From contig CAIQHF010000048.1 of assembly GCA_903871605.1 (NCBI GenBank), forward strand, positions 109,682 through 173,681: a stretch of DNA of 64,000 nt, in the 5' to 3' direction. Below, in pieces: positions 8,889-18,243 of the stretch. Positions within the stretch are counted from its first letter, which is position 1. Every line of letters starts with the position of its first letter. The translations under genes were made by a program, and so were the position numbers. The notes below the pieces were generated by a model. It had not been told where the DNA came from. It ran no database searches and was given only the letters and a program-made list of their open reading frames with translations. Origin of the DNA: an uncultured Sphingomonadaceae bacterium (GTDB lineage Bacteria; Pseudomonadota; Alphaproteobacteria; Sphingomonadales; Sphingomonadaceae).

Positions 8889-10854
8889 GATGACCTCCTG
8901 GGCCGATTTTCTCGAGACGAGCGAGAAGCTTAGTCAATGCTGTATCATCGCCGCATGTCGCCGCATAGCGCTCCAGATCTTCTAGCGCCGATCCATCGCC
9001 GGCATCGAACCGGCGCAGTAGTTGCGTCAGCGCGTCGATATCGGCGCGCGATATGTCGGGGACCGGCTCGAAAACCTGCACCGGCGTCGAGCGGCCGCGC
9101 AGCAGGACGCGACCCATCGGCCTGAGCGGCGGATCGGTCATCGCCGCGGCCGCCTCGGCGCTGACCAGCGCCCGCGTCGAAAGTGCCTTGTTGGCGCCCT
9201 CCAGCCGTGCCGCGGTGTTCATCGCGTCGCCGAGCGCGGTATATTGGATGCGGCCTTCGCCACCGAAATTGCCGACCACCACCTCGCCGCGGTGGAGCCC
9301 GACGCGGGTGCGGCCGATCGGCGGCAGACCGGCGGGCGCCTCGCGCCGGAACCGTTCGCCCGCCTCGGCGATCGCGATGCAGGCGGCGAGCGCGCGATCG
9401 CCGTCGTCGGGACGCGCGATCGGCGCGCCCCAGAAGGCCACGATCGCGTCGCCGACGAACTTGTCGATCGTGCCGCCATGATCGAGCACGACCGCGCTCA
9501 GCATGTCGAGATAATGGTTGAACACCACCGACAGCGTCTCGGGTTCGATCGCGTGGGACAGCTTGGTGAAGCCCTCCATATCGCTGAACAGCGCGAAGAT
9601 CGTGGCGCGCTCGCCATGCAGCTTGAGCCGGGCGGGATCCTTGATGATCGCGGCGGCGACGTCGCGCGGCAGATAGCGCCCGAGCGCACCCTGCGCGAAG
9701 CGTCGCTGCTCGGAGCCGATCCCGCGCGCCGCCGCCGATGCGGCGATATAGGCGAGCGTCCAGCCGACCAGCCACCCGAAGGCGGGCAGGCCCTGCGTGT
9801 CGAACGACCAGCGTTGCAGCGCGACGGGAAGCAGCACGATCGTCACTATGCACATGGCGAGCAGCACGGCGAGCACCCACCGCCTCGCCTCCGACGCGCC
9901 GATCGCCGCACCCGCGAGCACCGCGATGATCGCCATCAGCCATAGGATGCCTGTCGGGATCGCTGTGAAGCGCCTCGCGTCGAGCCGCTGCGCGAGCATC
10001 GCTGCGTGGATGTCGAGGCCGCTGCTGGTATGGCGCGTCAGGCGCGAGATGGGCGTGTCGAACTGGTCGACGTCGGTGATGTGGCCGCCGATCAGCACGA
10101 TCTTGCCGGCGATGCGATCGGCGAGGAAGCGCGCGCCAAGATCGCTGTCGAGCGTCTCGATCGGCAACCATGTGAAGACGTCGCGATCGTTGAGCCGCGG
10201 CAGGCGATAGGCGATGCCGCGATCATAATGCGCGAAACCGCCCGCGCCCGCGAGGCTGGCGACCAGCGTCGGCGGCAGGCGGGGATCGGGCTTGGGCCAG
10301 TTGCGCACGACGCCGTCCTCGGCATCGGTCTCCAGCTTGATGCTTGCGGGATGAACGTTGCGTCCGGCCAGCGCCGCGAAGAATTTGCGCTCGAACCCCT
10401 CCTGCCAGAGCGCCATCTCCTCGGGATTGGTCGCGTTGGTGGCAAAGCCCAGATAGACCGGCGTGCGCATCGCGCGCAGCGCCGCGATCAGCAGCGGGTC
10501 CTCGGCCTGCGGCTCGTCGATCAGCATGTCGATGCCGATGCGCTTTGCACCCATCCCGTCGATCCGTCGGAGCGTGCGCGCGAGCAGTGCGCGGTCGAGC
10601 GGCGAACGCCGGGCGGTCAGCCGCAACGTGTCGTCGGTATAGATCACCTCGACGATCCGCGGATCCTCGTCGACCCGGGGTGCGGCGATCAGGAGCCGCG
10701 TGTCGTACATCCAGCGCTCGACCTGCTGGGACAGCGCCGCCTGCCAGGAATAGCGCGCGACGAGCAGCGCCACGACGATGAGCATCGCGGTGATCGCCGA
10801 GCGCGCGACGCCGATCCGCCCGATCGTCCGCAGCAGCGGTGCGGCGCCCGTCAC
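8875..10854 (-). CDS. CHASE2-domain class III adenylate/guanylate cyclase
   Basis: This is a membrane-bound nucleotide cyclase with an external sensor. In order: an N-terminal TM helix (SAITAMLIVVALLVARYSW); a periplasmic CHASE2 domain of about 260 residues, with DPRIVEVIYTDDTL and a later KIVLIGGHITDVD; three closely spaced TM helices; then a class III catalytic domain. Visible catalytic features are FSDMEGFT and DKFVGDAIVAFWG (the two metal Asp), the Lys of DKFVGD, and ALGDAMNTAARLEG with its Asp, Asn and Arg. The Lys/Asp pair suggests ATP rather than GTP as substrate (inference). I chose GTG 10854 because it makes a GTGA overlap with the stop of the CHAT gene. A longer frame would begin at 10908 inside that gene. 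Translational coupling suggests joint expression. Confidence 0.87.
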   Translation of the reverse strand: MTGAAPLLRTIGRIGVARSAITAMLIVVALLVARYSWQAALSQQVERWMYDTRLLIAAPRVDEDPRIVEVIYTDDTLRLTARRSPLDRALLARTLRRIDGMGAKRIGIDMLIDEPQAEDPLLIAALRAMRTPVYLGFATNATNPEEMALWQEGFERKFFAALAGRNVHPASIKLETDAEDGVVRNWPKPDPRLPPTLVASLAGAGGFAHYDRGIAYRLPRLNDRDVFTWLPIETLDSDLGARFLADRIAGKIVLIGGHITDVDQFDTPISRLTRHTSSGLDIHAAMLAQRLDARRFTAIPTGILWLMAIIAVLAGAAIGASEARRWVLAVLLAMCIVTIVLLPVALQRWSFDTQGLPAFGWLVGWTLAYIAASAAARGIGSEQRRFAQGALGRYLPRDVAAAIIKDPARLKLHGERATIFALFSDMEGFTKLSHAIEPETLSVVFNHYLDMLSAVVLDHGGTIDKFVGDAIVAFWGAPIARPDDGDRALAACIAIAEAGERFRREAPAGLPPIGRTRVGLHRGEVVVGNFGGEGRIQYTALGDAMNTAARLEGANKALSTRALVSAEAAAAMTDPPLRPMGRVLLRGRSTPVQVFEPVPDISRADIDALTQLLRRFDAGDGSALEDLERYAATCGDDTALTKLLARLEKIGPGGHHALE

Positions 10855-13800
10855 CGAGCGCGCAGCACCGGCCGCGCGCCGTCGCCGATCAGCGCGAAGC
10901 CCGCCCAATAATAGGGGTGCGAGGTCGCCGGCGTCATCATCAGCCGACGCTCGGCGACACGCAGCGCTTCTGCCATGGGGGTGCCGGGCGGGGCCGTGAA
11001 CAGCCCGTCGATCAGGCGCTGCGTCGCCTGATAGTCATCGGGCGCGGGCCAGTGGCTGGCGAGCACCGCGCGCGCCCCCGCGCCGATGAACGCGCGCACC
11101 AGCCCGTCGAGCGCATTGCCGCCGCCGCTGGTAATGCCGGCCGCGCGCGTCGCCGCGACGTCGGCGGTGCCGGCGGTGTCGCAGGCCGACAGCACGACCA
11201 GGTCCGCGTCCAGATGGAGCCCGTAGATTTCGCCATAGCCGAGCAACCCGTCCGATCCGCTGCCGCCGAACGAGGTGAGCAGTGCCGGCGTCGCGGGGCA
11301 TTCGGGGCGCGGTGCGGTGACCAGCCCGTGCGTCGCGAAATGGAGGATGCGATAGTCCGCCAGGTCGGTGCGCGCCGCGATCGCGCTGTCGGTGAAGCGC
11401 GCGTCGGTCACGATGCTCGCGTCGGTCATGCCGATCACGCGCTGCGCGGTCTCGAGTTCGGCGGCCGAGATCGGGTGGCTCCAGGTCGAGAGCGGCCAGC
11501 GACAGTCGATCGCGCCGCTGGGCGGCGTAAAGGCGGTGAGCTGGAGGAAGGGTGCGACCGGCGCATTATGGCCGAAGCCCAGATAGCCGCGCGTCGCCGA
11601 CGAGGGCATCGTCGCGCGGACGTCGCGGAAGGCGCGCGCGGACAGCGCGGTGCTGATCTCGGCGCGGCCGCCGAGCCAGTCGATCCCGGTCATGTCGAAC
11701 GGATCGGCGCCGGGGACGGCGAGCCGCGCGCGGTAGCGATCGAGCCCGGGCTGCGTTGCGATCAGCAGCGCCACGGGCAATCGCTGCATCGCGCCGTCGG
11801 GCTCGAAGACCAGATGGTCGGTGCGCGCGATCGCATCGGCGGCAGGGCCCGTCAGATCGACATAGAGGCGCCGCGCGGCGGGCGCGTCGAACGGGTAGGT
11901 CATCGGCTTGCCGTCCTCGACGATCGCGATCGTCGCGCGGATCGCGTCGACCCGGCGGCCGAGTTCGTCAGGCCCCAATGGCAGCCTCCAGGCCTGCGTC
12001 GTCGCGGGCGTGATCAGCAGGCCGAAAATCGCGTCACCCGCGATCGTCAGCTTCCAATAGGCTTCGCCCGGACGCAGCGCGGCACGCAACTCGCCCAGCG
12101 ACGGCGGCTGCGTCGCGATCGCACGATAGGCGGGATATTGCGCAAGCTGCGCCTGCGTCGCGCTCTGTTCGGCTTCGATCTTCGCGATCTGCGCGCGATC
12201 GGCGGCGATGCCGGCGCGATCGGCAGGCGAGGGATCGGCAAGCGATGCAAGACGTGCGAGCTCGACGCGCAGCGCACTCGCCTGTCGCGCCTCGTTGAGC
12301 GATTGGCGGAAGATGCGCCCGGCCTCGCCCGTGCCACCCGACAGTTCGCGCGCGAGCGTGGCCTGCGTGTCCGCGACCCCGGGGCGCAGCAGCACCTGGC
12401 TGGCGAGGAACAGATCATCGTAGAGCGCCGGGTCGCTCGGCGCGCGTTCGACGAGCAACGCGAAATAGGGTTGGAGCAGATTGGCCATCGCACCCGTCGT
12501 GCCGCCCGCGGCGCTGAGCGAGGCGACCACCGCGTGGTAGAGCGCCAGTGCGTCGCGATCGCGTCGCTGCCGCGCATAAAATCCCGCAAGCCGCGCTTCC
12601 GCTGCATCGAGCACCACCGATTCCGGATATTCGAGCGCGATCGCATCGACCGCCTGCTTGAGCAGCGTCTCCGCCCGGGCACGATCGCCGGCCGCCTCGG
12701 CGAGCATGGCCTGGTCGGTCATCACCTGCGCACGCAGGCGCGCGACCGACGCGACGCGACCGGCGCGGACCTGATCGAGCGCGGCAAGCGCCGATGCGCA
12801 GGCGACCGCTGCCTCGGCGGGGTGCCGCTGGAGACGCAGGACCGTGCCGCGGATCGCGACTGCCTGCGCGTCGAGGATCGCGACCTTTTCCGCCGGCGTC
12901 AGCGCCGCGGTCGACGAATCGCCGAGTTGTCGCGCAAGCGCCGCGCCCTCGTTCATCGCGATCGCGAGATCGACGTCGATCTCGCTTGCCGCGGCAGCCG
13001 ACATCCGGAGCGGCGCCACCGGTTCGTCGAGCACGGTGAGCGCGTCGCCGAGCCGCTGCTGATTGAGCAGGTGGAGCGCCCGATAATTGCGACGCAGGCG
13101 CAGCTCGACGGGATCGCGGGTGGCGACCAGCGTGGCCTGCGCGAACAGCGCGTCGGCCTGGTCGATGTCGCCGAGATCGGATTGCTGCAGCGCGCGGTTG
13201 ACGAGATATTCGCCGACGTCCTTGGTTGCTGCGCGGTCGCCCGTCGTCTCGGCGGTGCGATGGAGCAGCGTGTCGAAGAATTCGGATGCCTCGGCGTAGC
13301 TGCCGCCATTATTGCGTCGATAGCCTTCGGCAAGCGCCAGTGCGGGATCGAGGCTGCCCGCCTGCGCGCGCGCGAAACTCACGGGATCGCCGCGCTCGGT
13401 CAGCGAAATGCTGATCGTGCCCGGTACCAGACGGTCTGCGACGATCGTGCGCAGCCCCAGCTCGAGTGCGGAACGATAGCCGGCGAGCCCCTCGGCGGCA
13501 TAGAGCGTGCGATCGCGCGTCACGCGCAGCAGGTCGTAGGCGAGCCCGTCGGGGCGGGTGCAGCGACGCACGCTAACCGTGCCGGCGTCGGCGAGTTGCG
13601 CGCGTGACGTCGGCCCGCACGCCAGCACGGGATCACGTCGCGCGTCGAGCCGTGCCGCCGGATCGGCCGCACCGAGGCGCAGCGCGTAGAGGTGCCCGAC
13701 GGGGGCTGCCGCATCGCGGCACACCATCGCATAGGCGCGATCGAACAGTGCCGGCGCTGCGGGGTCGGCGGGTGTCGCCTGGACCTGGCACAGCGTGTCG

Positions 13801-13910
13801 CCGCCGACGCCAAGCCGGAAGCTGTCGGACATGCTCGGGCGGACGATCGGCGACGCGCCAATCGTCGGCAGTGCAGCGATCGCCCATAATGCGGTCAGCA
13901 GGCCCCGCAT
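10851..13910 (-). CDS. Exported TPR-CHAT (caspase-fold) protein
   Basis: This protein of about 1019 residues carries a C-terminal CHAT domain, a caspase/separase-type cysteine protease fold. ATG 13910 is preferred: it has GGGGAG upstream and exposes a signal peptide ([20 protein letters not shown]), whereas the longer frame uses an upstream GTG. The middle (about residues 170-560) is helical and TPR-like, with repeated short Ala-rich pairs such as [20 protein letters not shown]. The CHAT domain includes LHFATHG (catalytic His near residue 861) and VVLSACDT (catalytic Cys near 910), followed by the typical [19 protein letters not shown] and [11 protein letters not shown], so the dyad is intact. 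Signal peptide plus TPR array point to an extracytoplasmic processing or regulatory protease. Its substrate, possibly TpsA, is unknown. Confidence 0.87.
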   Translation of the reverse strand: MRGLLTALWAIAALPTIGASPIVRPSMSDSFRLGVGGDTLCQVQATPADPAAPALFDRAYAMVCRDAAAPVGHLYALRLGAADPAARLDARRDPVLACGPTSRAQLADAGTVSVRRCTRPDGLAYDLLRVTRDRTLYAAEGLAGYRSALELGLRTIVADRLVPGTISISLTERGDPVSFARAQAGSLDPALALAEGYRRNNGGSYAEASEFFDTLLHRTAETTGDRAATKDVGEYLVNRALQQSDLGDIDQADALFAQATLVATRDPVELRLRRNYRALHLLNQQRLGDALTVLDEPVAPLRMSAAAASEIDVDLAIAMNEGAALARQLGDSSTAALTPAEKVAILDAQAVAIRGTVLRLQRHPAEAAVACASALAALDQVRAGRVASVARLRAQVMTDQAMLAEAAGDRARAETLLKQAVDAIALEYPESVVLDAAEARLAGFYARQRRDRDALALYHAVVASLSAAGGTTGAMANLLQPYFALLVERAPSDPALYDDLFLASQVLLRPGVADTQATLARELSGGTGEAGRIFRQSLNEARQASALRVELARLASLADPSPADRAGIAADRAQIAKIEAEQSATQAQLAQYPAYRAIATQPPSLGELRAALRPGEAYWKLTIAGDAIFGLLITPATTQAWRLPLGPDELGRRVDAIRATIAIVEDGKPMTYPFDAPAARRLYVDLTGPAADAIARTDHLVFEPDGAMQRLPVALLIATQPGLDRYRARLAVPGADPFDMTGIDWLGGRAEISTALSARAFRDVRATMPSSATRGYLGFGHNAPVAPFLQLTAFTPPSGAIDCRWPLSTWSHPISAAELETAQRVIGMTDASIVTDARFTDSAIAARTDLADYRILHFATHGLVTAPRPECPATPALLTSFGGSGSDGLLGYGEIYGLHLDADLVVLSACDTAGTADVAATRAAGITSGGGNALDGLVRAFIGAGARAVLASHWPAPDDYQATQRLIDGLFTAPPGTPMAEALRVAERRLMMTPATSHPYYWAGFALIGDGARPVLRAR

Positions 13911-14088
13911 ATCCGCTGACTCCCCATCCACGCCTGAGCGGCGAACGCCGCGACACAGGGCGGCCTCATGTGGCGAACGCGGACGCTACTGGACGAGCGT
14001 CGCACACGCGCGGCGCCGGGAGGAGGGAAGCGCTACTTACGCACGTCGAAGAGACACGCTCGTCATGCTCGACGAGCCGTTGGACCGG

Positions 14089-14622
14089 TCAGTGCCTGGA
14101 ATAATGGACGAACTGCACGAGGAAGGTAACCAAACTCGACGTCAGGCCGACCAGAAACACGCGATAGGCATAGCCCAGCCAGTAATATTTACGTTTGAAC
14201 AATACCGTGCCGTTTTGATAGATGTCACGCGCCATTGTGCGATAGATCGACTCGTCGTGCCGCAGCACCTCGAGCATCCGCTCGATATACTCTTCCTCGG
14301 TGAAGCGCTTGAACGAACCGAAGAACAGGAGGTTGACCGGGCCGAAGCTCCGCGAGCTGATCGCCGGCAGGATCGCGACCGCGGCGAGCACGGCCGCGAG
14401 GAAGGAAAAGGCGCCGAGCACCAGCAGCGGCGCGAATGCGAGGCTGCCGTAATTGGACTGGCCGACCGCGATGGTGAAGATCACGAAGGTGGTGCCCATC
14501 AGGATCGACGCCTTCTGGTCCGCCATCTGGCTCAGCTGGATATGCGCCTGTTGCGTCGCGCACATCATCTCGATGGCATTTTCGGGGATCGATTTCGGCT
14601 CGGTTTGGGCATCCTCGGTCAT
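14089..14622 (-). CDS. DUF5706 / Pycsar-effector (PycTM)-like membrane protein
   Basis: This 177-residue protein has two hydrophobic helices near residues 35-90 ([38 protein letters not shown]), a charged loop with [18 protein letters not shown], and a C-terminal TM helix ([18 protein letters not shown]). The MADQKAS motif before TM1 and the NLLFFG motif are the pattern I associate with DUF5706, the family that includes membrane effectors of cyclic-pyrimidine (Pycsar) anti-phage systems. ATG 14622 is chosen for its GGAGCG ribosome-binding site; an upstream in-frame Met at 14745 lacks one. It lies 178 bases upstream of the CHAT gene on the same strand, two genes from a nucleotide cyclase. Whether the cyclase signals to it is not shown; many DUF5706 proteins are probably not defence genes. 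Confidence 0.68.
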   Translation of the reverse strand: MTEDAQTEPKSIPENAIEMMCATQQAHIQLSQMADQKASILMGTTFVIFTIAVGQSNYGSLAFAPLLVLGAFSFLAAVLAAVAILPAISSRSFGPVNLLFFGSFKRFTEEEYIERMLEVLRHDESIYRTMARDIYQNGTVLFKRKYYWLGYAYRVFLVGLTSSLVTFLVQFVHYSRH

Positions 14623-14853
14623 GGTTCGCTCCGGTCCGGCACGGTGGCCATGCTCGCATGCCATTCGGGCGTTGCCAAGCCGCATCGGTCGCGGCGCCGA
14701 GCCGCGGCGCGACCGATGCCGGGCCGCGCCCGTCCCGAGCGCCATGCGGGCCGGACCGCTCTCGCCCGGTCTTGCTCGCCCGGCTCTGCTCGCGGTTCAC
14801 GAACGGAAAAACCGGCATCGACGGCGTCTGTCCCTGCGGCTAGGGGCAGGCGC

Positions 14854-15939
14854 ATGACATCAGAGATAACCATCCGCCGTCCCGACGACTGGCATGTGCA
14901 TCTTCGCGATGGCGACATGCTCGCGGCCGTCGTCGGCCATACGGCGCACCAGTTCGCGCGCGCGATCGTGATGCCGAACCTGACGCCGCCGGTCGTCAGC
15001 ATAGCGGCGGCAACGGCCTATCGCGGCCGGATCCTCGCCGCTTTGCCGGCCGGCGCGGACTTCAGCCCGCTGATGACCTGCTATTTGACGGACGACGCGG
15101 ATCCGGCCGAGATCGCGCGTGGCTATCAAGAGCGCGTGTTCGCCGCCTGCAAGCTCTACCCCGCCCATGCCACGACCAACTCAGCGCATGGCGTCACCGA
15201 TATCCGCGCGCTCGCCGGCGTGCTCGAGACGATGCAACGGATCGGCATGCCCCTGCTGGTCCACGGCGAGGTCACCGATCGCGACGTCGACATCTTCGAT
15301 CGCGAGGCGGTGTTCATCGAGCGCGTGCTCGCGCCGCTGGTGCGGGACTTCCCGGCGCTCAAGATCGTGCTCGAACATATCACCACCAGCGAGGCGGTCG
15401 CCTTCGTCGCGGACGGCGGGGCGCAGATCGGTGCGACGATCACGCCGCAACATCTGGTGATCAACCGCAACGCGATCTTCGATGGTGGCATCCGTCCGCA
15501 TGCCTACTGCCTGCCCGTGGCCAAGCGCGAGCGGCACCGGCTCGCGGTTCGCAAGGCGGCGGTATCGGGTTCGCCCAAATTCTTTCTCGGCACCGACAGC
15601 GCGCCGCACAGCGTCGGTCGCAAGGAATCGGCGTGCGGGTGCGCCGGCATCTTCAACGCTCCGTTCGCGCTGGAAAGCTACGCCCAGGTGTTCGACGAGG
15701 AAAATGCGCTCGATCGGCTCGAGGGCTTTGCCTCGGAGCATGGGCCGAATTTCTACGGCCTGCCGCTGAACGAAGGTTCGGTCACGCTCAGGCGCGAGGA
15801 TATCGGTGTACCGGCTGCGATCACCGCAGGCGAGATCAGCCTTGTTCCCTTCCATGCCGGCGAAACGATCGGCTGGCGGTTCGTCGACGAGACGCCGCGA
15901 CCGGTCATCGGCGCGGCCCCCGTCGCGACGAATCGCTAA
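14854..15939 (+). CDS. pyrC: Dihydroorotase (PyrC type)
   Basis: This enzyme catalyses reversible cyclisation of N-carbamoyl-L-aspartate to dihydroorotate in pyrimidine synthesis in the cytosol. The protein has 361 residues, the normal length for the short homodimeric PyrC class. Metal and substrate motifs are in order: WHVHLRDG (His14, His16), [12 protein letters not shown] (the Lys that becomes carboxylated), [16 protein letters not shown], and [10 protein letters not shown] near residue 250. The start is the ATG at 14854. The frame stays open far upstream, but that part is non-coding mirror sequence. Its 3' end overlaps the convergent aminotransferase gene by four bases. It shows no functional link to its neighbours. 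Confidence 0.95.
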   Translation: MTSEITIRRPDDWHVHLRDGDMLAAVVGHTAHQFARAIVMPNLTPPVVSIAAATAYRGRILAALPAGADFSPLMTCYLTDDADPAEIARGYQERVFAACKLYPAHATTNSAHGVTDIRALAGVLETMQRIGMPLLVHGEVTDRDVDIFDREAVFIERVLAPLVRDFPALKIVLEHITTSEAVAFVADGGAQIGATITPQHLVINRNAIFDGGIRPHAYCLPVAKRERHRLAVRKAAVSGSPKFFLGTDSAPHSVGRKESACGCAGIFNAPFALESYAQVFDEENALDRLEGFASEHGPNFYGLPLNEGSVTLRREDIGVPAAITAGEISLVPFHAGETIGWRFVDETPRPVIGAAPVATNR

Positions 15940-17264
15940 TCCAACCGTCGCAGCGCATCGCCGATCGTCTCGACGATCATGCCGATCTCCTTCTCGTCGA
16001 CGATGAGCGGCGGCGAGAGCGCGATGATGTCGCCGGTCACGCGAACGAGCAGCCCGCGCGCGAAGCAATCGACGAACGCCTCGTAGCCGCGCGAGCCCGG
16101 AGCGCCCTCGCGCGGCGCGATCTCGATCCCGCCGACGAGCCCGATCGTCCGGACGTCGATGACGTGGGGGGCGCTCCTGAGCGAGAATAGCGCGTCCTGC
16201 CAGCATTGCGCGATCGTGGACGCGCGCGTCATCAGGCCCTCGCTTGCGTAGATGTCGAGCGTCGCCAGCCCCGCCGCGCACGCCACCGGGTGCCCGGAAT
16301 AGGTATAGCCGTGGAACAGCTCGATCGCGGGCTCCGGGCCGATCATCAGCGCGTCGTGAACCGCGCGGCTGGCGAACACCGCGCCCATCGGCAGCGCGCC
16401 GTTGGTCAGGCCCTTGGCGGTGGTCACCAGATCGGGCACCACACCGAACAAGTCCGTCGCGAACGGAGCGCCCAGCCGTCCGAAGCCGGTGATCACCTCG
16501 TCGAAGATGAGCAGGATGCCGTGCCGCGTCGCGATCGCGCGCAGGCGCTCGAGATAGCCCTTTGGCGGCAGCAGCACGCCGGTCGATCCGGCGACGGGCT
16601 CGACGATCACCGCGGCGATCGTCTCGGCGCCGTGCAGCTGGACGAGCCGCTCGAGATCGTCGGCCAGCTCGGCGCCATATCCGGGCAGATCGCGCGAAAA
16701 GGCGTTGCGGGCGATGTCGTGGGTGTGGCGCAGATGGTCCACGCCGGTCAGCAGCGGGCCGAAAGTGCGGCGGTTGTTGATCAGCCCGCCGACCGAAATG
16801 CCCCCGAAGCCGACACCATGATAGCCGCGCTCGCGCCCGATCAGCCGGGTCCGCGTTCCCTGTCCGATCGCCCGCTGATAGGCGAGCGCGATCTTGAGCG
16901 CGGTATCGACCGATTCCGAACCGGAACCGGTGAAGAACACCCGGTCGAGCCCGCCCGGTGCGATCTCGGCCAGCCGCTCGGCGAATTGGAAGGCAAGCGG
17001 ATGCCCCATCTGGAAGGAGGGCGCATAGTCCATCGTGCGCAGTTGGTGCGCCACCGCATCGGCAATCTCTTCGCGACCATGGCCTGCGTTGACGCACCAC
17101 AATCCCGACGTGCCGTCGAGGATGCGGCGGCCGTCGTCGCTGGTGTAATACATGCCCTGTGCGGCCACGAGCTGGCGCGGCGCCTGCTTGAATTGGCGGT
17201 TCGCCGTGAAAGGCATCCAATAGGCATCGAGATGCGCGCGGTTCGATCCGCTCTGGCCGTCCAT
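15936..17264 (-). CDS. Class III aminotransferase, beta-alanine/omega-amino acid:pyruvate type
   Basis: This 442-residue PLP enzyme is probably cytosolic. [13 protein letters not shown] near the N-terminus is a signature of omega-amino acid (beta-alanine):pyruvate aminotransferases. [24 protein letters not shown] and [14 protein letters not shown] (with the PLP lysine) complete the fold-type I set. ATG 17264 follows AGGGGAGCAG; an upstream in-frame Met at 17303 has no such site. It sits at the edge of the polyamine island with a copy of the shared operator 96 bases upstream. Its likely job there (inference) is to convert beta-alanine, derived from the aminopropyl arm of spermidine, to malonate semialdehyde. 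Confidence 0.85.
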   Translation of the reverse strand: MDGQSGSNRAHLDAYWMPFTANRQFKQAPRQLVAAQGMYYTSDDGRRILDGTSGLWCVNAGHGREEIADAVAHQLRTMDYAPSFQMGHPLAFQFAERLAEIAPGGLDRVFFTGSGSESVDTALKIALAYQRAIGQGTRTRLIGRERGYHGVGFGGISVGGLINNRRTFGPLLTGVDHLRHTHDIARNAFSRDLPGYGAELADDLERLVQLHGAETIAAVIVEPVAGSTGVLLPPKGYLERLRAIATRHGILLIFDEVITGFGRLGAPFATDLFGVVPDLVTTAKGLTNGALPMGAVFASRAVHDALMIGPEPAIELFHGYTYSGHPVACAAGLATLDIYASEGLMTRASTIAQCWQDALFSLRSAPHVIDVRTIGLVGGIEIAPREGAPGSRGYEAFVDCFARGLLVRVTGDIIALSPPLIVDEKEIGMIVETIGDALRRLD

Positions 17265-17359
17265 GCTGATCTGCTCCCCTCGGACGCCGCTGCCGCATGG
17301 CAAGGGCGCATCGCTGCGAAGCCCGGGCTGTGCCTGATGCGATGATCGGGGCTCGCGCG

Positions 17360-17373
17360 TCTGTGATCGCAGA
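17360..17373. promoter_or_regulatory. Candidate GntR operator, site 1
   Basis: TCTGTGATCGCAGA is an imperfect 14-bp palindrome (one central mismatch pair) with the TGTGATC core seen at the other island promoters. It lies between the GntR gene stop and the aminotransferase start, so it most likely controls the aminotransferase. Confidence 0.5.
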
Positions 17374-17403
17374 CGGTCGCGTTGCTGGCAAGATATTTTG
17401 GCG

Positions 17404-18117
17404 TCAGGCGGCGAGCGCGTCTCCGCCCAATTCGCTCTCGCGGATCAGGTTCATGCCGTCGCCGATGTCGCCCGCGATCGCGCTGTGAAGCCTGGCCGCG
17501 TCGCGCTCCGCGATCGCCTGGGTGGCGACGAGATGTTGGTCGACCAGATTGGCGGTGCCGAAGCGGCCATAGACGACGCGCATGAACGGCCCGAACTGCA
17601 TCCACAGCATTTCGATCATGCGGTTGAGCGTCTCCATGCCGTTCGCCTGGTAGATCAGCGAGTGGAAACGGAAGTTGGATTCCATATAGCCGTTGACGTC
17701 GCCGTCGCGGAGCGCCTGATCGGTGCTCGCGTCGGCCTCGCGGATGGCGCGCAGCCGCGCCGCATCGATGTGCTCGAGCGCATCGACCGCTGCGGCGGGT
17801 TCGAGCAGTAGCCGGCAGTGCATGATTTCCTCGAACCGCGCACGCGTCATCACCGGCACCATGATCTTGCGCTTCGAGCGGATCTCTACGGCGCCTTCGG
17901 CGGCCAACCGACTGAGCGCATCGCGTACGGGCATCTGGCTGACCCCGAGCTGCTGTGCCAATCCGCGTGTCGAGATGCCGACGCCCGGCGCGATCTTGCC
18001 CGTGATCAGACGGTAGCGCAGGCCGTCATACACGCTCTGCCGCAACGAGGGCGCGTCGCCGTCGACGGCGGATGCCTGGACTCGCGCCAACCCCGATTTC
18101 TGGCTAACCTCTCTCAT
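17404..18117 (-). CDS. GntR-family regulator (FadR/FCD subfamily)
   Basis: This transcription factor of about 237 residues has an N-terminal winged HTH (about residues 25-95: YRLITGKIAPGVGISTRGLA, QLGVSQMPVRDALSRLAAEG, VEIRSKRKIMVPV) and an all-helical FCD ligand domain (MTRARFEEIMHCRLLLEPAA; NFRFHSLIYQANG with a metal-type His; DQHLVATQAIAERD). FCD regulators usually bind small acids or amines. The start could be ATG 18117 or ATG 18126; the frame open further upstream (to 18891) is antisense to puuB. It is divergent from puuB and is the only regulator in the polyamine island, so it probably binds the TGTGATCACA sites (inference). Confidence 0.88.
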   Translation of the reverse strand: MREVSQKSGLARVQASAVDGDAPSLRQSVYDGLRYRLITGKIAPGVGISTRGLAQQLGVSQMPVRDALSRLAAEGAVEIRSKRKIMVPVMTRARFEEIMHCRLLLEPAAAVDALEHIDAARLRAIREADASTDQALRDGDVNGYMESNFRFHSLIYQANGMETLNRMIEMLWMQFGPFMRVVYGRFGTANLVDQHLVATQAIAERDAARLHSAIAGDIGDGMNLIRESELGGDALAA

Positions 18118-18231
18118 TGACCTCATCCGATTCCAGCCATCGCGCCGCGCGGGCCCCGTTCCCATGTCCGAACGCACCGCCAGCGAAATGGGCCGACTCC
18201 CGTTTGACGGAAGAACGGCGTTCGCGCTAGC

Positions 18232-18241
18232 TGTGATCACG
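18232..18241. promoter_or_regulatory. Candidate GntR operator, site 2
   Basis: TGTGATCACG is a one-mismatch copy of the TGTGATCACA palindrome in the divergent region between the regulator gene and puuB. It ends two bases before the puuB start codon, so binding would block initiation of puuB and could also affect the regulator's own promoter. Confidence 0.5.
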
Positions 18242-18243
18242 CG

